Positions 32,461 to 43,230 of a stretch of DNA of 64,000 bases are shown here, piece after piece; positions within the stretch are counted from its first letter, which is position 1; every line of letters begins with the position of its first letter. The translations under genes were made by a program, and so were the position numbers. The stretch is from Siphonodentalium dalli. Its lineage: Eukaryota > Mollusca > Scaphopoda > Gadilida > Siphonodentaliidae. Location: contig CP136062.1 of NCBI GenBank assembly GCA_032622095.1, positions 6,758,001 through 6,822,000 of the forward strand. The letters are read 5' to 3'. The notes under the pieces were generated by a model. The model made no database searches. It was not told the origin of the DNA and saw only the letters and a program-made list of their open reading frames with translations.

Positions 32461-32982
32461 TATATTTGCGATTTTCTGTCTCTCTGCCTGTGTCTGTCTT
32501 CTATAAAAATTACAGGAGACCAAAGGGGTCTACTAGGGGTAATTTTTTACGAGAAATATAATTTCAAAACTAGCCTCATTCTTCATCTTTTATTTTTGCG
32601 AACTGATGTGTTTATGATGTCCATGTATCATAATATAAGGTCTGAAGTATACATGGTTGTAACTAAATAAATACTTCAATAGTTGTGGAACGGATTAATC
32701 GAGATAAACAAAATTATGATCGAAAAGATGAGCCACTACTTATATTCCATGACTTTTTAAAGATATAGATATAGTTAGAATTATTGTGGTTATGGTTACG
32801 GCTAGAGCATGGTTATGCTTATATACACATTTAGTATTGGGACATGGTACGGGTTGCCGATAGGTATGGTTAAGATTAAGGTTTGGGTTATGGGAAAGGT
32901 AATGATTGAGAGGGGATTTGGATAGGAATATATATGATAATTATATGGAAGTATCAAACTTCCAATTGGAAGTTTAAAATTT
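32461..32982. other. Gene-free stretch downstream of the recombinase
   Basis: Nothing recognised; simple ggttatg-type runs near 32780-32900. Confidence 0.4.
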
Positions 32983-33533
32983 CTAGTTTTGATTGTTATT
33001 AATGTTAATTGTGACACTGCAGTTACTTGAGAACACAGGTGTGAAATTGAAGCTTCCCTCTGGTTTCACACATAGAGCTTTAGATACAGGTTCAGTATCA
33101 ACATTTTCTTCCGAGAAATCATTTATCAGCTCAGATATGGGGACATTCTTCTTCGTCATCAGCGCATTGTTCAGTGTTCCAGATATCTCTCGTTTCTGTC
33201 TGTCAGTAACATGTTGTGAATAGTGTTTGAGACTGGTTTCACTTCGATGTCCTGATATGCGCATAATACGGCGATCACTTATTCCAGCGCGATCCATAAT
33301 AGTGATGCTTGTTGCTCGAATAGAATGGTTGGTGTATTCCCGGGATAACTTCCCTGCTTTGGAAATAGTGCACATGAGAACTCCAAGGGGATTTTTCCCG
33401 ACAGGTGCAGCACAGTACCACTCAGCATCGTCGTCTATGAATGAATCGCGTGGTCGCTGCCACAAACAGTCAATGTCACCATTTAGCTTTGATATATATT
33501 TCCTGAACGAGGCCACAGGACATTGTGCTTCTC
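32983..33533 (-). CDS. Crypton-type tyrosine recombinase, C-terminal catalytic exon
   Basis: Begins after a TTTTCAG acceptor and reads EAQCPVASFRKYISKLN.., WQRPRDSF.., then YTNHSIRATSITIMDRAG..RRIMRISGHRSETSLKHYS. H-x-x-R in HSIR, the His of SGH and the Tyr of KHYS are the catalytic residues of tyrosine recombinases. The surroundings are those of the Crypton-derived (DUF3504-like) family seen in many invertebrate genomes and in vertebrate KIAA1958/QRICH1/ZMYM relatives. The family cuts and joins DNA through a covalent 3'-phosphotyrosine. The C-terminal ~60 residues are low-complexity (Ser/Asn-rich). The exon joins in frame to the middle exon at 33972. The exon is open, but the upstream stop at 34242-34240 makes the gene as a whole defective. 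Confidence 0.88.
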
Positions 33534-33971
33534 CTGAAAACAGAGTCGAATAAGGCTATTAGAGTCCAATCTAGCAATGCAAAGATGTATATTCGGTAAA
33601 AGAAAATCAAACAATTTAGGAATTGACCTACAAGAGCTGCCTTCGCCTTGTGGATATTTTTGAGCACGTCGATGTTAATTTCCGAATGTACATGTCGATT
33701 TCCAGGGCAGTGGGGCACAGACATGTCGATTTCACAAACGCAGGTGCATCTTATGTGGCGTCATATTTGGGATACTGGCATTGCTGAAGAATTGGCTCTG
33801 TGAATAAAATTGTGTGTACAGTTGTACAGGCATACGCATTCATAGATTCACGGTGATGTCGACTGTCATTTGAGAAAACCATTCATCACGCACACACTGC
33901 ATATACATTTAGACATAACTATATATTGTACCATTGGGAATGATTTGTTGATAATATGAAAAGACACATAC
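33534..33971 (-). other. Intron between recombinase exons
   Basis: Starts at the donor G|GTATGTG (33971) and ends with a TTTTCAG acceptor (33534). Joining AAA-G to GA-GAA keeps the frame and yields ..ELKGEAQCP.., which supports a real intron. Confidence 0.7.
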
Positions 33972-34444
33972 CTTTCAATTCGTATATCCTGCCTTCAGTT
34001 GGTAAATCATTTGAGCAACTTTCCCCACAGTGATTTTTATCAAGCTCATCCTTATGCTGGTAAACATATTCCAACCCGTCGTCATCTCTGGCTATTCTGA
34101 ATGTATCTCGGGACATTTCTCTGAGATTTTCTCTTCCCCTCCGACACAAGTACAACATCAGTTCGAACCATACCTTTCTTTGAAGTCCAACTGGAGTGTT
34201 GATGTCGAATACATGTGTTTGTCCGCTGTACATTTTTTTTCAGATCTCCTCGGAAATCGGGGGATTGTGATCGACACTTCCAAGGCCCTTTTTCTTCAGA
34301 TCAGTCACCACTGCACGGAATACGGAATTGCTGGAAGCAAATGAACTATCCGTAACGATATCAATGTCCCGTTGGTCCTTAAGAAAACGCTTAAGGCCAT
34401 ACCTAATGGAAACGATAGCAGATTTCTTAAACATTTCTCCATCA
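33972..34444 (-). pseudogene. Crypton recombinase middle exon, with an in-frame stop
   Basis: Reads DGEMFKKSAIVSIRYGLKRFL..LKKKGLG.. then, after a TGA at 34242-34240, continues in the same frame with MYSGQTHVFDINTPVGLQRKVWF, LYLCRRGRENLREM and ending ..RIYELKG. It carries the first catalytic Arg (CRRGRENLR). The single TGA beside an eight-base A run is the visible lesion. The same blocks are recognisable in the decayed copy at 9.2-9.8 kb. Confidence 0.82.
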
Positions 34445-35781
34445 CTGTTTTATGGTGCCCATATTCAGAATGAGCAATGGGTGATGCCACAGTGTCCTGG
34501 GCTAATGATGAACAGACAGTCTGCCGTCAGAGCAGTTTTAGCCAGTCAAAAATAAAAATAGTATAAATAAAATTGTAGAGAACCCTGAATCTCATGAATT
34601 GCTTACAAAGCACAACATGTGCAACTTTTAATCCCACTCGCAGTCGTGGCCAGGTTATTTTGTTTATATAATCTTCGGAGGTGCCGTTGTTGTCAGCGAG
34701 AGGTATCGGAATCCACCGAGATCGCAGCGGCCGCACGAATTACTATATTTTACAGATTCCCGCGTTATCATAACAGCCACGTTTATATCTCCGTGGCTGA
34801 TATTTTAGTATTATATGCATATCACAAAATTCCCCGGACTATGTATAGGTTATATCAATCAATAATGATCTCTTGGACCGAAGAATCATAGTTGTGGTAT
34901 GTCCGTCAAAATTGGGAGGTATAGAACCTGTCCGAAAATTCAAATTGGCCGCGTTCCCGTTGTATAATTGTAGCATGTCCGTCATCAATGGGAAGTAACG
35001 AACTTTTCCGAAAATGGCCGAATTCCCGCGATATCTTTCCGATGCCGTGCCGTTTGTTATGTCGCCGCCTATGTATATATCATATGGTGGCAGTAAGACA
35101 GTCTAGCCTAACTTTGCCACCCATCGAATATACAATACAATATTTGTTAAATGTATTATGCATTGATATATGTATATTAAAATAAAATATCCTATCCTAT
35201 CCTATGGTGTCGAACCTGGAACATTTCGCTGTACAATCCGCAAATATCCCCGTGTTATTTCATGAGTTAATTCATAAGTATCGTCAGAACGGAGGACGGA
35301 CTGACGGTCGTAACGAACCACAAAGCCTTTCTATCCATCAAAATAAGAATAGTGAAAGAAACAATAGCTCACAACATATCCGTCACATAATTTTCCCACA
35401 TAATGAAGGTGGTGCACAAATGTATGGATGTCAAAAGAAAGGGGAGGTTGTCTGCTATAGGCATATTAAAGAAGATTCGAGGCTAAATGTGATGATGACC
35501 ATGGTCACAATTTCTCGCAGACAAATTGCTCCTCGTTCTGATGACATGAATTTTGAGGTGGAAGCTGGATCCCGGAGCGGTTTATTGGAATTTTGAAAAT
35601 AGTTTTAGAACGTATCCTTCAAAATCAGAATCATTTAATGCCAAAAGTAGAATTTATAAATTTTTGAAACATTCTCCCAATCAGTTAAAAAGATGCCAAA
35701 ATGTTTTGATAAGACCATCATCAGTTGCAGTTTGCTGACTATATGCCATGCTAAGCGCATGTCATATTATGTTTCGACTCG
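34445..35781. other. Interval between recombinase exons (intron or insertion)
   Basis: About 1.3 kb separates the N-terminal and middle recombinase segments, which are contiguous in the 9.7-kb copy. It may be an intron or inserted repeat DNA. Near 35180-35205, aaaataaaa followed by tatcc pentamers resembles a retroposon tail. The 130-codon frame at 35204-35596 has no recognisable features. Confidence 0.45.
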
Positions 35782-35997
35782 TTACTTGGCACCTGCGTAG
35801 AACTCCCTGAGAAACATGTCAAGTTCCTTCATCTCAAAGTTCTCAAAAGTAGGATCCCTGCCAGTTTCGAGAAGATACTGTCTAAAACATTTCACGGCAC
35901 CTGAAGTCACCCTCTTTGTATTTATGGCATCCTTTGTGTCCAACAACTCTTTTATATATTCCTCGGAAGGTTTCGTGAATCGAGCCATGATGATCAC
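35782..35997 (-). CDS. Crypton recombinase N-terminal exon
   Basis: Reads MARFTKPSEEYIKELLDTKDA.. through VKCFRQYLLETGRD..FENFEMKELDMFLREFYAGAK; the likely start is Met4 (35988). This is the N-terminal helical domain of the family and matches the start of the 9.8-kb copy. The FYAGA motif is followed by TAA. The nearest donor-like GT lies one codon inside it, so how it joins the next exon is unclear. Confidence 0.75.
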   Translation of the reverse strand: MIIMARFTKPSEEYIKELLDTKDAINTKRVTSGAVKCFRQYLLETGRDPTFENFEMKELDMFLREFYAGAK

Positions 35998-36199
35998 TCG
36001 TCTGCTCTGAACAGACCGCGGGGAAACAATATTGCGAAATAGTTGCTACGGGAGATAACTCTAATGATAGTTCTGACAGAAGTAGACTCAGAGATTTGTA
36101 TTAATAGTAAACGGACACCTCGGGGTTGGTTTCTCTGAAAGCGTTGGGGTTATAAGCACATCCAAAAATGTGTTTATTGAGAACTCGGCAACTACCCAT

Positions 36200-36410
36200 G
36201 TTGATAGAAGTATTGCTACATACAGCACACCGGGCCACAGTGTATTTGTCGCCCGCTCAACCGGGCGACAGCGTGATTTGTCGCCCGCCATGTGACCTGG
36301 TTCCAGCCAATGAAAAGTGGGTAGTAGGGTAACAATGAAATTTGTCACCCGCTCAGAACTGAATGTCTCCCGGACACATTCCGTTCTCGAGCGGATGATA
36401 AAATAATTAT
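36200..36410. repeat. Crypton-associated flanking repeat, copy 3
   Basis: Located just upstream of the recombinase start. Contains gtcgcccgctcaaccgggcgac (its own small hairpin), cccgccatgtgac, a CCAAT box (agccaatga), gggtaacaatg and acattccgttctcgagcgg, as in copies 1 and 2. Confidence 0.6.
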
Positions 36411-37104
36411 ATGATCACAATGGAGACACAGCGGAGAGGTCTGATATGGTACAGGATAATTCATTCCCGACAAACGTATACATTATGTTGTAGACCAGCA
36501 AGATTATTTTATAATCAACCTACCTCGAGGAATCGACTCGTTCAATATCAGTAGTTAAGGGACTACAGTGGTCCACTTTAGACGTTATTTGCACACGTTG
36601 ACCACGTTAGCTGACCACAATAATGTCTGCGGTCGTAGTAGACGTTCCTACGTTGATGTATCAACGTTATTTGAACTTGTTTGACCTTACAAGACTGACA
36701 ACTAGATGTGTATACGTTGATGATAGTTATTTGACGTTATTCGTGCTCATTGTGCGAACAATATGAACGTCTGGCGTAGATCAACTGACCTCGGCTGACT
36801 ACAGCAACGTGTCTTAGTGACGAAACGATCATGTAACTAGTAAAGTTTCGTAACTAGTTCACGAACATAGCGCACCACCACCCCACCCCAACGTTTAAAG
36901 GGGGATAGGGATTTTTTTAAAGTGGGAGGTAAAACAAACAGTTAGAAAAAAAACATTGTTTAACCCTGTTTCAGAATATGAGGAGAGTGTTATTTGATAA
37001 GTTTGTTTCTGATATCCATAAGAATGATTCCGAGAAGATTGTCACCGATTCATCTCTCTTGATAATATGCACGTGGATCTGGTGAGTTTTTCATCAGAAT
37101 TTTT
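36411..37104. other. Gene-free stretch
   Basis: Nothing recognised apart from recurring acgtt/gaccacgt words at 36560-36800. Confidence 0.4.
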
Positions 37105-38250
37105 CTAGTCCTCGTTAGACGATTTTGGAGCACAGAATGATCCCCCCGCCAATTGTACCAAATAATTAACTAGAAAATGGAAATCGAATCCTCCGCCATT
37201 GATAGCAATAACGGTTATTGACCGCTTGATCTTGTACCTTCCATTTAAATTGCTCAAACAAGATATCAATTCACCGATAGAGCCTATTACCTGGAAACGA
37301 ACCAATTCGTCACTTCCATGTGATTGACATTTGTCCATGGAACAAATTGCACACTGTTGATTATTGCCACCTATTTCACATGAGTCATCCGAAGGTATAA
37401 ACATCTCACAGCACAGTTTGGCGCTTACTAGAACAGGTATATGCCTTCCAACTTTCAGAATAGTTTCAATGTAAAAAAGTTTCGAGTGTTGTATCATTAT
37501 TTTGTGTCATTTTATAAAACAAGAATGGTCCTGTCCAGTCCTCTTGTAAGTTGTGTTACATTTCAAACAGTAAGCTGTACTACATTCGTGTTTTCTCCCT
37601 TTTGTGGAAGTAGGTAGCATCACGATTTTTGCAAACTCCAAATAAGTTACAATGCCCATTATCGGCATGGTTATGACAACACGTCTTGATCGTATACATC
37701 ATTTGACACGTTGAACACCTCCAATTGTTGTTTTAATCTCGCTGTCATTCTCCAGTATTGTTAATCATTCGACATTTAGATGGACACCTGTGTGAGAATG
37801 AAGAATAAGAGTTGTTACACCGGAAACAATGCTTCCTCTTGTCAGATAGAGCAACAACGTTTTTTTATAAAGTCATAATGTCCATCACTGAAAGAGAGTG
37901 CAACATTGGGTGTATTTTCTGCAGCGCCTCTCGTTCTACCATTAAATATAAGATCCTTGTTATCTTGAAATACAGAAATACACATTTTGTCTTTGAAGTA
38001 TGTCTGGAATCGGGCTACATTATTCATATACATAGGTCAATTGCGATCGATTCCAACAGCCAAACAATGTTGATATGCTTCTACGCATATGTCTGGAAGA
38101 CTCATCTTATCGCATCGTTTTTTCCATTCCTTGTTCAACTCTTCCTTGTTATTAGGTTTGGTGCTCGAATAAAATTCACCCAACTGGAGTACTAACGGAA
38201 GATACATGTAATGGCCTGCATCCCTCTCGTGTACATGGATAACAGCTCGG
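37105..38250 (-). pseudogene. Relic of a protein-primed family B DNA polymerase (Polinton/Maverick-like)
   Basis: Minus-strand segments in shifting frames follow the family's order: ARAVIHVHERDAGHYMYLPL near 38240; F..YF.DKMCISVFQDN and NVALSFSDGHYDFI (38033-37842); Cys/His pairs including HRCPSKC and HECSTAYCLKC (37800-37570); then HIPVLVSAKLCCEMF, a C..C..C pair and the exonuclease-like strand VIAINGGGFDFHFLVNYLV (about 37165). The HYD-plus-zinc-ribbon-plus-exonuclease layout is that of DNA_pol_B_2 polymerases of Polintons and related elements. At least three stops or frameshifts are present and no polymerase palm motifs were found, so this is an N-terminal relic. Confidence 0.65.
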
Positions 38251-39469
38251 GATTTAATACTGAATTAATTGGGTTTAATAATTTTTCCATATCCTGGTGG
38301 CACCTCAGCAATTATAATATCGAGTGTCATGCACAGATCAGTCGATGTGCAACATTCTCCTATTTATATAAACGTCATAAAGTTATTTATTTGGTTTTAT
38401 TTATAAGGGAAAGTAGGTCCATAGTGAGTTTCTAACGGGTCTACCCCGGCACTCTACTGGATCAAATCATAAATAAACTAAAATCATCACAACTCAATAC
38501 GATCTACGTTTATCTCAAAGCTTTATTTTCCATCCGATGCACAGCAGTTGATCAATACTGCATGGTTATATAGAGACTATACCGTGCGAAAGGAAATAAG
38601 ATAATAGCAACCACCAAGGGTGCTTTTTACCTAAATGCGTGTGAATTATGACGTCATATATTTTTTCTATATTTCTATACCAAGAGCGAAAATAGCGTGT
38701 ATGCTTTTTTGTAAATTTCACACGTGACTTCCGGGAGGTTACTGCGCAGAATCCAGCTCAATGACAGCTCGCGAGTAGATTAATTACTCGCTTGATTTTG
38801 TTTTCTCCACTTCACTTCCACTTTTCAGCATAATCGACATTTTGGGATATCTGGAGAAGTCGGATTAACCTCACAAAAAAGGTGAGTTTGACACCTGAAA
38901 TTCTTGTCATGTCAGCGCTTATCTGCAATTAGACTCATGTCAGCATTCGCTGTTTTATGAAAAAGTCACTCTTAAAATGCACCCTAATCGGTCAAATTAT
39001 TTCGATAATTCTAAGTCTGAGTGAGGCTGAGAGTTGAGACTGACTCCTGCGTGTACCTGGCCTGCAGTAAAAAGTCAGTGATTCCAACTTTGGTGTATAC
39101 ACTTGATTAATTTATAAACACAGCTTTGTGCCGGTGTTTGTAACAACGACCGAAAGTTTATCGACAAACCGGAAACTCATTGTCGAAAAAGTTAACTTTT
39201 CTAATGATATTCAGAATTTCAGTGCTAGAAAACACACCGGCGAAGATGATAACATGGATTTCATGGTGATAAGCGGGTTGTGAAAGTATGGAATAATACA
39301 ATTGTCTTCAGTACAGTTTATTAAAAGTTGAGACTTAAGTAAACATTTTTGGTAAAAATTTAAATGATGGGTGTCAAACATGTGCAAAATTTTCAGCACG
39401 CGAAATTAGGAAAATGTCCAATAGTCTAGAAAATTCAATGCTATGGCATAAAACTTAGGGTACGTCCAT
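38251..39469. other. Gene-free stretch
   Basis: No gene supported. TTTTCCATCCGATGC-type sequence near 38525 and a gt-rich tract follow; nothing clear. Confidence 0.4.
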
Positions 39470-39690
39470 GATGCAATCGTAAGTGCAATGATTTCCGTAA
39501 AATAATATCAAGTGCTGTTTGATTTTAGATGCAAAATCGTATCGTATCCTTTGTAAAGTTTATTACCTCCACTTTCGACGGAATTGCAGTCAGAAGAAAG
39601 ATCGTACGGTAGCAATCAGGAGGTTAACCATAGCTTAAGAACAACCCACGATACACTCATCTGCGACAACATTGCGATCGGGTGAATTCG
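39470..39690 (-). repeat. Inverted copy of the 1-2 kb repeat family
   Basis: Read on the minus strand it shares aacctacgatac-like, gattgct-ccg, actgcgat/acctccact and aaatcaaacagcacttgatatta phrases with 1320-1490. Confidence 0.55.
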
Positions 39691-39954
39691 TTGTTCATAT
39701 TTAAATCCGCGCATAATTATATTTTGCTTAGTTTTAAATTTGGCAATTTTGCGCAATTTGAATTTGTGAATTTGGTCAAGGCTGGTGCATGTGCAGTTCT
39801 TTATCGATGCTGAAGATAGATTTGTTCTCCATGCACAAATATCGGTATAAACTGGCCTATACTATAATACATGGCATTTTTCTCGGTGGCATTTACATGC
39901 ATTCAAATTAAGTAAACGGGGTGACTAAAATAAGGTATACAGGTACTGCTCTTT

Positions 39955-40690
39955 AGCACTGAGGGCTAAAGAACGTTATACCTCTCTTTAGCGATGAGGG
40001 CTAAAAACTAGTAAAGAGCAATACTGATTATAACGTTATACATTGGCGCAATGCGCAGAATATCTTGGCAACAAACGTGATGCTCGTCCAACATGGACCG
40101 CTCTTTAGTGCTGAGGGCTAAAGAATGTCACACCGCTCATTAGCTATGAGGGCTAAAAAGCGTTATGTTTTATAACATTATACGTTTGGTGCAATAAGCA
40201 AAATATCTTGGCAACACACATGCCGCTCATCCAACATGTACCGCTCTTTAGCACTGAGCGCTAAAGAATGGCACACCGCTCTTTAGCGATAAGGACTAAA
40301 GAGCGGTATGGATTATAACGTTGTGTGTTGGCGCAATGCGCAAAATATTTTGGCAACGCGCGTGCTGCTCATCCAACATGACCGCTCTTTAACACCTACT
40401 GCTAAAGAGCAGTATACCGTTCTTTAGCACCAAACGCTAAAGAGCAGTATGCCGTTCATTAGCGTATCAGGCCCATATACATGTAGCTAAGGCATGGTAT
40501 ACTGCCTTTTAGCATTTGCCACTAAAGAGCAGTACCGGTATACTGTTCTTTAGCACCAAACGCTAAAAGAGCGGTATACTGTTAATTTAATAGCGTATCA
40601 GGACCACATAGCTAAAGCGTGGTATACCACTCATTAGCATTTGGTACTAAAGATATGTACATGTATACCGTTCTTTATCCACGGCCATAT
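39955..40690. repeat. Hairpin satellite built on CTCTTTAGC..GCTAAAGAG
   Basis: Some ten to twelve copies of a 30-40 bp unit in which ctctttagc and its complement gctaaagag alternate around a short centre (actgag, gataag, accaaac). They are spaced by larger units that also repeat (ggcgcaatgcgcaaaatatc-ttggcaac). Each unit can fold. Confidence 0.75.
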
Positions 40691-41269
40691 ATAAGTAAAT
40701 CTGAAATGACATCAATGACCATCGATAGGCTGCTGACTTTAAAAAGTTGGAGTTACCTCGTACTCTTAATTTTGGAGAGAATTTCCAACAATACCCGGTA
40801 GCTATTATTTGGCTTTGAGACATAGAGAAAAAATTGAAAATTGCCATCACTATTATCAAATTCAGCCTAAATCCCTGCAATCACGATTATCAGGCAATCA
40901 TGATTATTGGCACCTGAGAGTATGTTACATATGATTAGTATACAAGTAGATGATATCACATGAGTTTCTATTTTATACAAAATTTATGAACCAAGTTCAC
41001 TAAATTAGATTTAAGCCGAGGTTTACTGAGGCTCAAATATAATTCAGTGGACGAGGTTGATAAATTACGTATAAAATAGAACGAGTTTGAGAAATCTTTT
41101 ATCATATGATCAAATAAACGCGAATTATTCATCGAATACAATTTTACAGCAATCAGGCCAAAACAAAATGAATGCATGTTTCCCTTATCAAACATAAAAA
41201 ATAGGGGCGGGTGGTAGGCTTTTCATTTTATTTTATTTTTCCATTTTTTTTGTATAGTCTCGTGTGGGC
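40691..41269. other. Gene-free stretch
   Basis: No gene. The segment 41154-41190 (ggccaaaacaaaatgaatgc) also appears inside the large inverted repeat at about 46233. Confidence 0.4.
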
Positions 41270-41870
41270 CATGCCTAATCACCATCAAACACAATACAAT
41301 GACCCGAGCAACCAACAAATTGGTGATAAAACTGATATATGGAAACAAGATATAATTATATATATTTTTACGAAATAAGTTTAATTATTTACCAAACAGT
41401 AAATATATCGTAGATATAAAATATCTAGTTTAATCAGCTGGTTTGATGCCAACACAATGGGAATGACAATTTTGTGTCCCCAGTGAGCAGTATTAAAAAC
41501 AATATCTCCACGATAAGAAATGTTGTCAAGAGTCGGGGTACATTGTTTACTTTAGTGATAGCCGCCATTCATTTCCCTGGCTGCTGTAGCTTCCTACTGC
41601 GCATGTCTTATAAGTCACAGCTTTTTATGCTCAAATACATGTACACTCAACAATAGTCCATATCAACACGTGCTTCCTGTCAGCGAAGGGGAACAATAAC
41701 CTGTAATCTTCCTGTATTGCGTCTGGTCGTAATTTGACTTTCTGTTTGAAGAGTGACGATGTGGCTTTGCGAAAAAAATATTATCTCGCGAGGTGAATCA
41801 GATAAAATGGAACCACGCGTACATAGTTTGGTTATCAGTATGGTCGGTCGGTTTATAGATTGATTTTAAT
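41270..41870. repeat. Large inverted repeat, left arm
   Basis: Reads as the diverged reverse complement of about 46300-46937, from catgcctaatcaccatcaaac at the outer end to ggtcggtttatagatt at the inner end. After a satellite insertion (41880-43130) the similarity resumes at 43135-43230 against 46225-46300. No transposase was found. Confidence 0.75.
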
Positions 41871-41942
41871 CTCAACTTACTTTTGTAAGTTTGAGCTATT
41901 GCCATGGTTTGGCATCCGTCGTCCGTGTGTGTGTGTCCGTCA

Positions 41943-42880
41943 ACAATTTCCTTTGGCGCAGACTACAGGTTGTACCTTTGGTCTAATCTTTATGAAATTT
42001 GTCATGAATGTTCACATTGACATGTAGATGGGAACGAATCATTGTGGAGTCATTCGGCCAAAAAACATGGCCGCTGGCGGCCATCTTAGATTTCAAAATT
42101 AAATCCATTGGCGCGGTCCACAGGTAGTACTGTTCGTCTGATCATCATGAAATTTGTCATGGATTTTAACAATGACAAGTAGATGGGAACGAGTAATTTT
42201 GGGGTCATTCGGCCAAAAAACATGGTCGCCAGCAGCCATCTTGGATTTTACTCTTTGTATGACTAAATCCTTTAGCACGGACTACAGGTCGTACCTTTAA
42301 TCTGATTATCATAAAATTTGTCATGGCTGTTGAAATTGGAATGTAAATGGGAATGAGTCATTTTGGGGTTATTCGGACAAAAAACATGGCCGCCAGCAGC
42401 CATCTTGGATTTCAAAATTTAATCCATTAGCATGGGCCACAGGTCGTACTGTTCGTCTGATCATCATGACATTTGTCATGGATGTTAATATTGACATGTA
42501 GATGGGAACGACTAATTTTGGGGTCATTTGGCCAAAAAACATGGTCGCCAGCAGCCATCTTGGATTTTACTCTTTGTATGACTAAATTCTTTAGCATGGG
42601 CTACATGCCTTACCTTTAGTCTGATCATCATAAAATTTGTCATGAATGTTAATAATGACATCGAGATGGGAACGAGTCATTTTTTGGGTCATTCGGCTAA
42701 AAAACATGGCCGCAGCAGCCATCTTGGATTTTACTCTTTGTATGACTAAATTCTTTAGCATGGGCTACAGGGCGTACCTTTAGTCTGATCGTCATAAAAT
42801 TTGTCATGGATGTTAACGATGACATGTAGATGGGAACGACTCATGGCCAGCAGCCATCTTGGATTTTACTTTTCCCTTCA
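41943..42880. repeat. Tandem array, about 160-bp unit, six copies
   Basis: Units begin near 41943, 42103, 42263, 42421, 42583 and 42747 with tt-gc--g-ctacagg-cgtacc. They continue through atcatcataaaatttgtcatg and gtagatgggaacga to gccgccagcagccatcttgg. A diverged single copy lies inverted at about 55739-55835. Confidence 0.85.
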
Positions 42881-42895
42881 TGTCTATAAACTAGT

Positions 42896-43130
42896 ATTAG
42901 ACATTCAACTTTCCACATTCCCAATCGCTCCATTGACTGTAATACATTAAATTATTCCCTTTCCAAGTTGAGCTACAGTGTCATTGACACTTTCATATTT
43001 TACTCTTTGCATCACTAAATCCTTTGATGCAGGTTAGACATTTCAAGTAGCACCTTTCCTATTCCTCCATTTACTGTCAACCATTAAATTATTCCCCTAC
43101 CTAAGTTGAGCTACAGTGTCATTGACACTC
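42896..43130. repeat. Two-copy tandem repeat
   Basis: About 105 bp at 42896-42998 and 43024-43130, both ending ttgagctacagtgtcattga followed by cact. Confidence 0.75.
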
Positions 43131-43230
43131 ATTTTATTTAAAACCAATACAATGAACTTGGGTCGGGGGTTTGAAGACTGTCGGTCGGGTTATGGGAAAC
43201 ACGCATTCATTTTGTTTTGGCCTCATAAAC

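Noticed and set aside
39955-40690. CRISPR-like regularly spaced repeats
   Set aside because: Units are irregular, self-complementary and in a eukaryotic context; no unique spacers and no cas genes.
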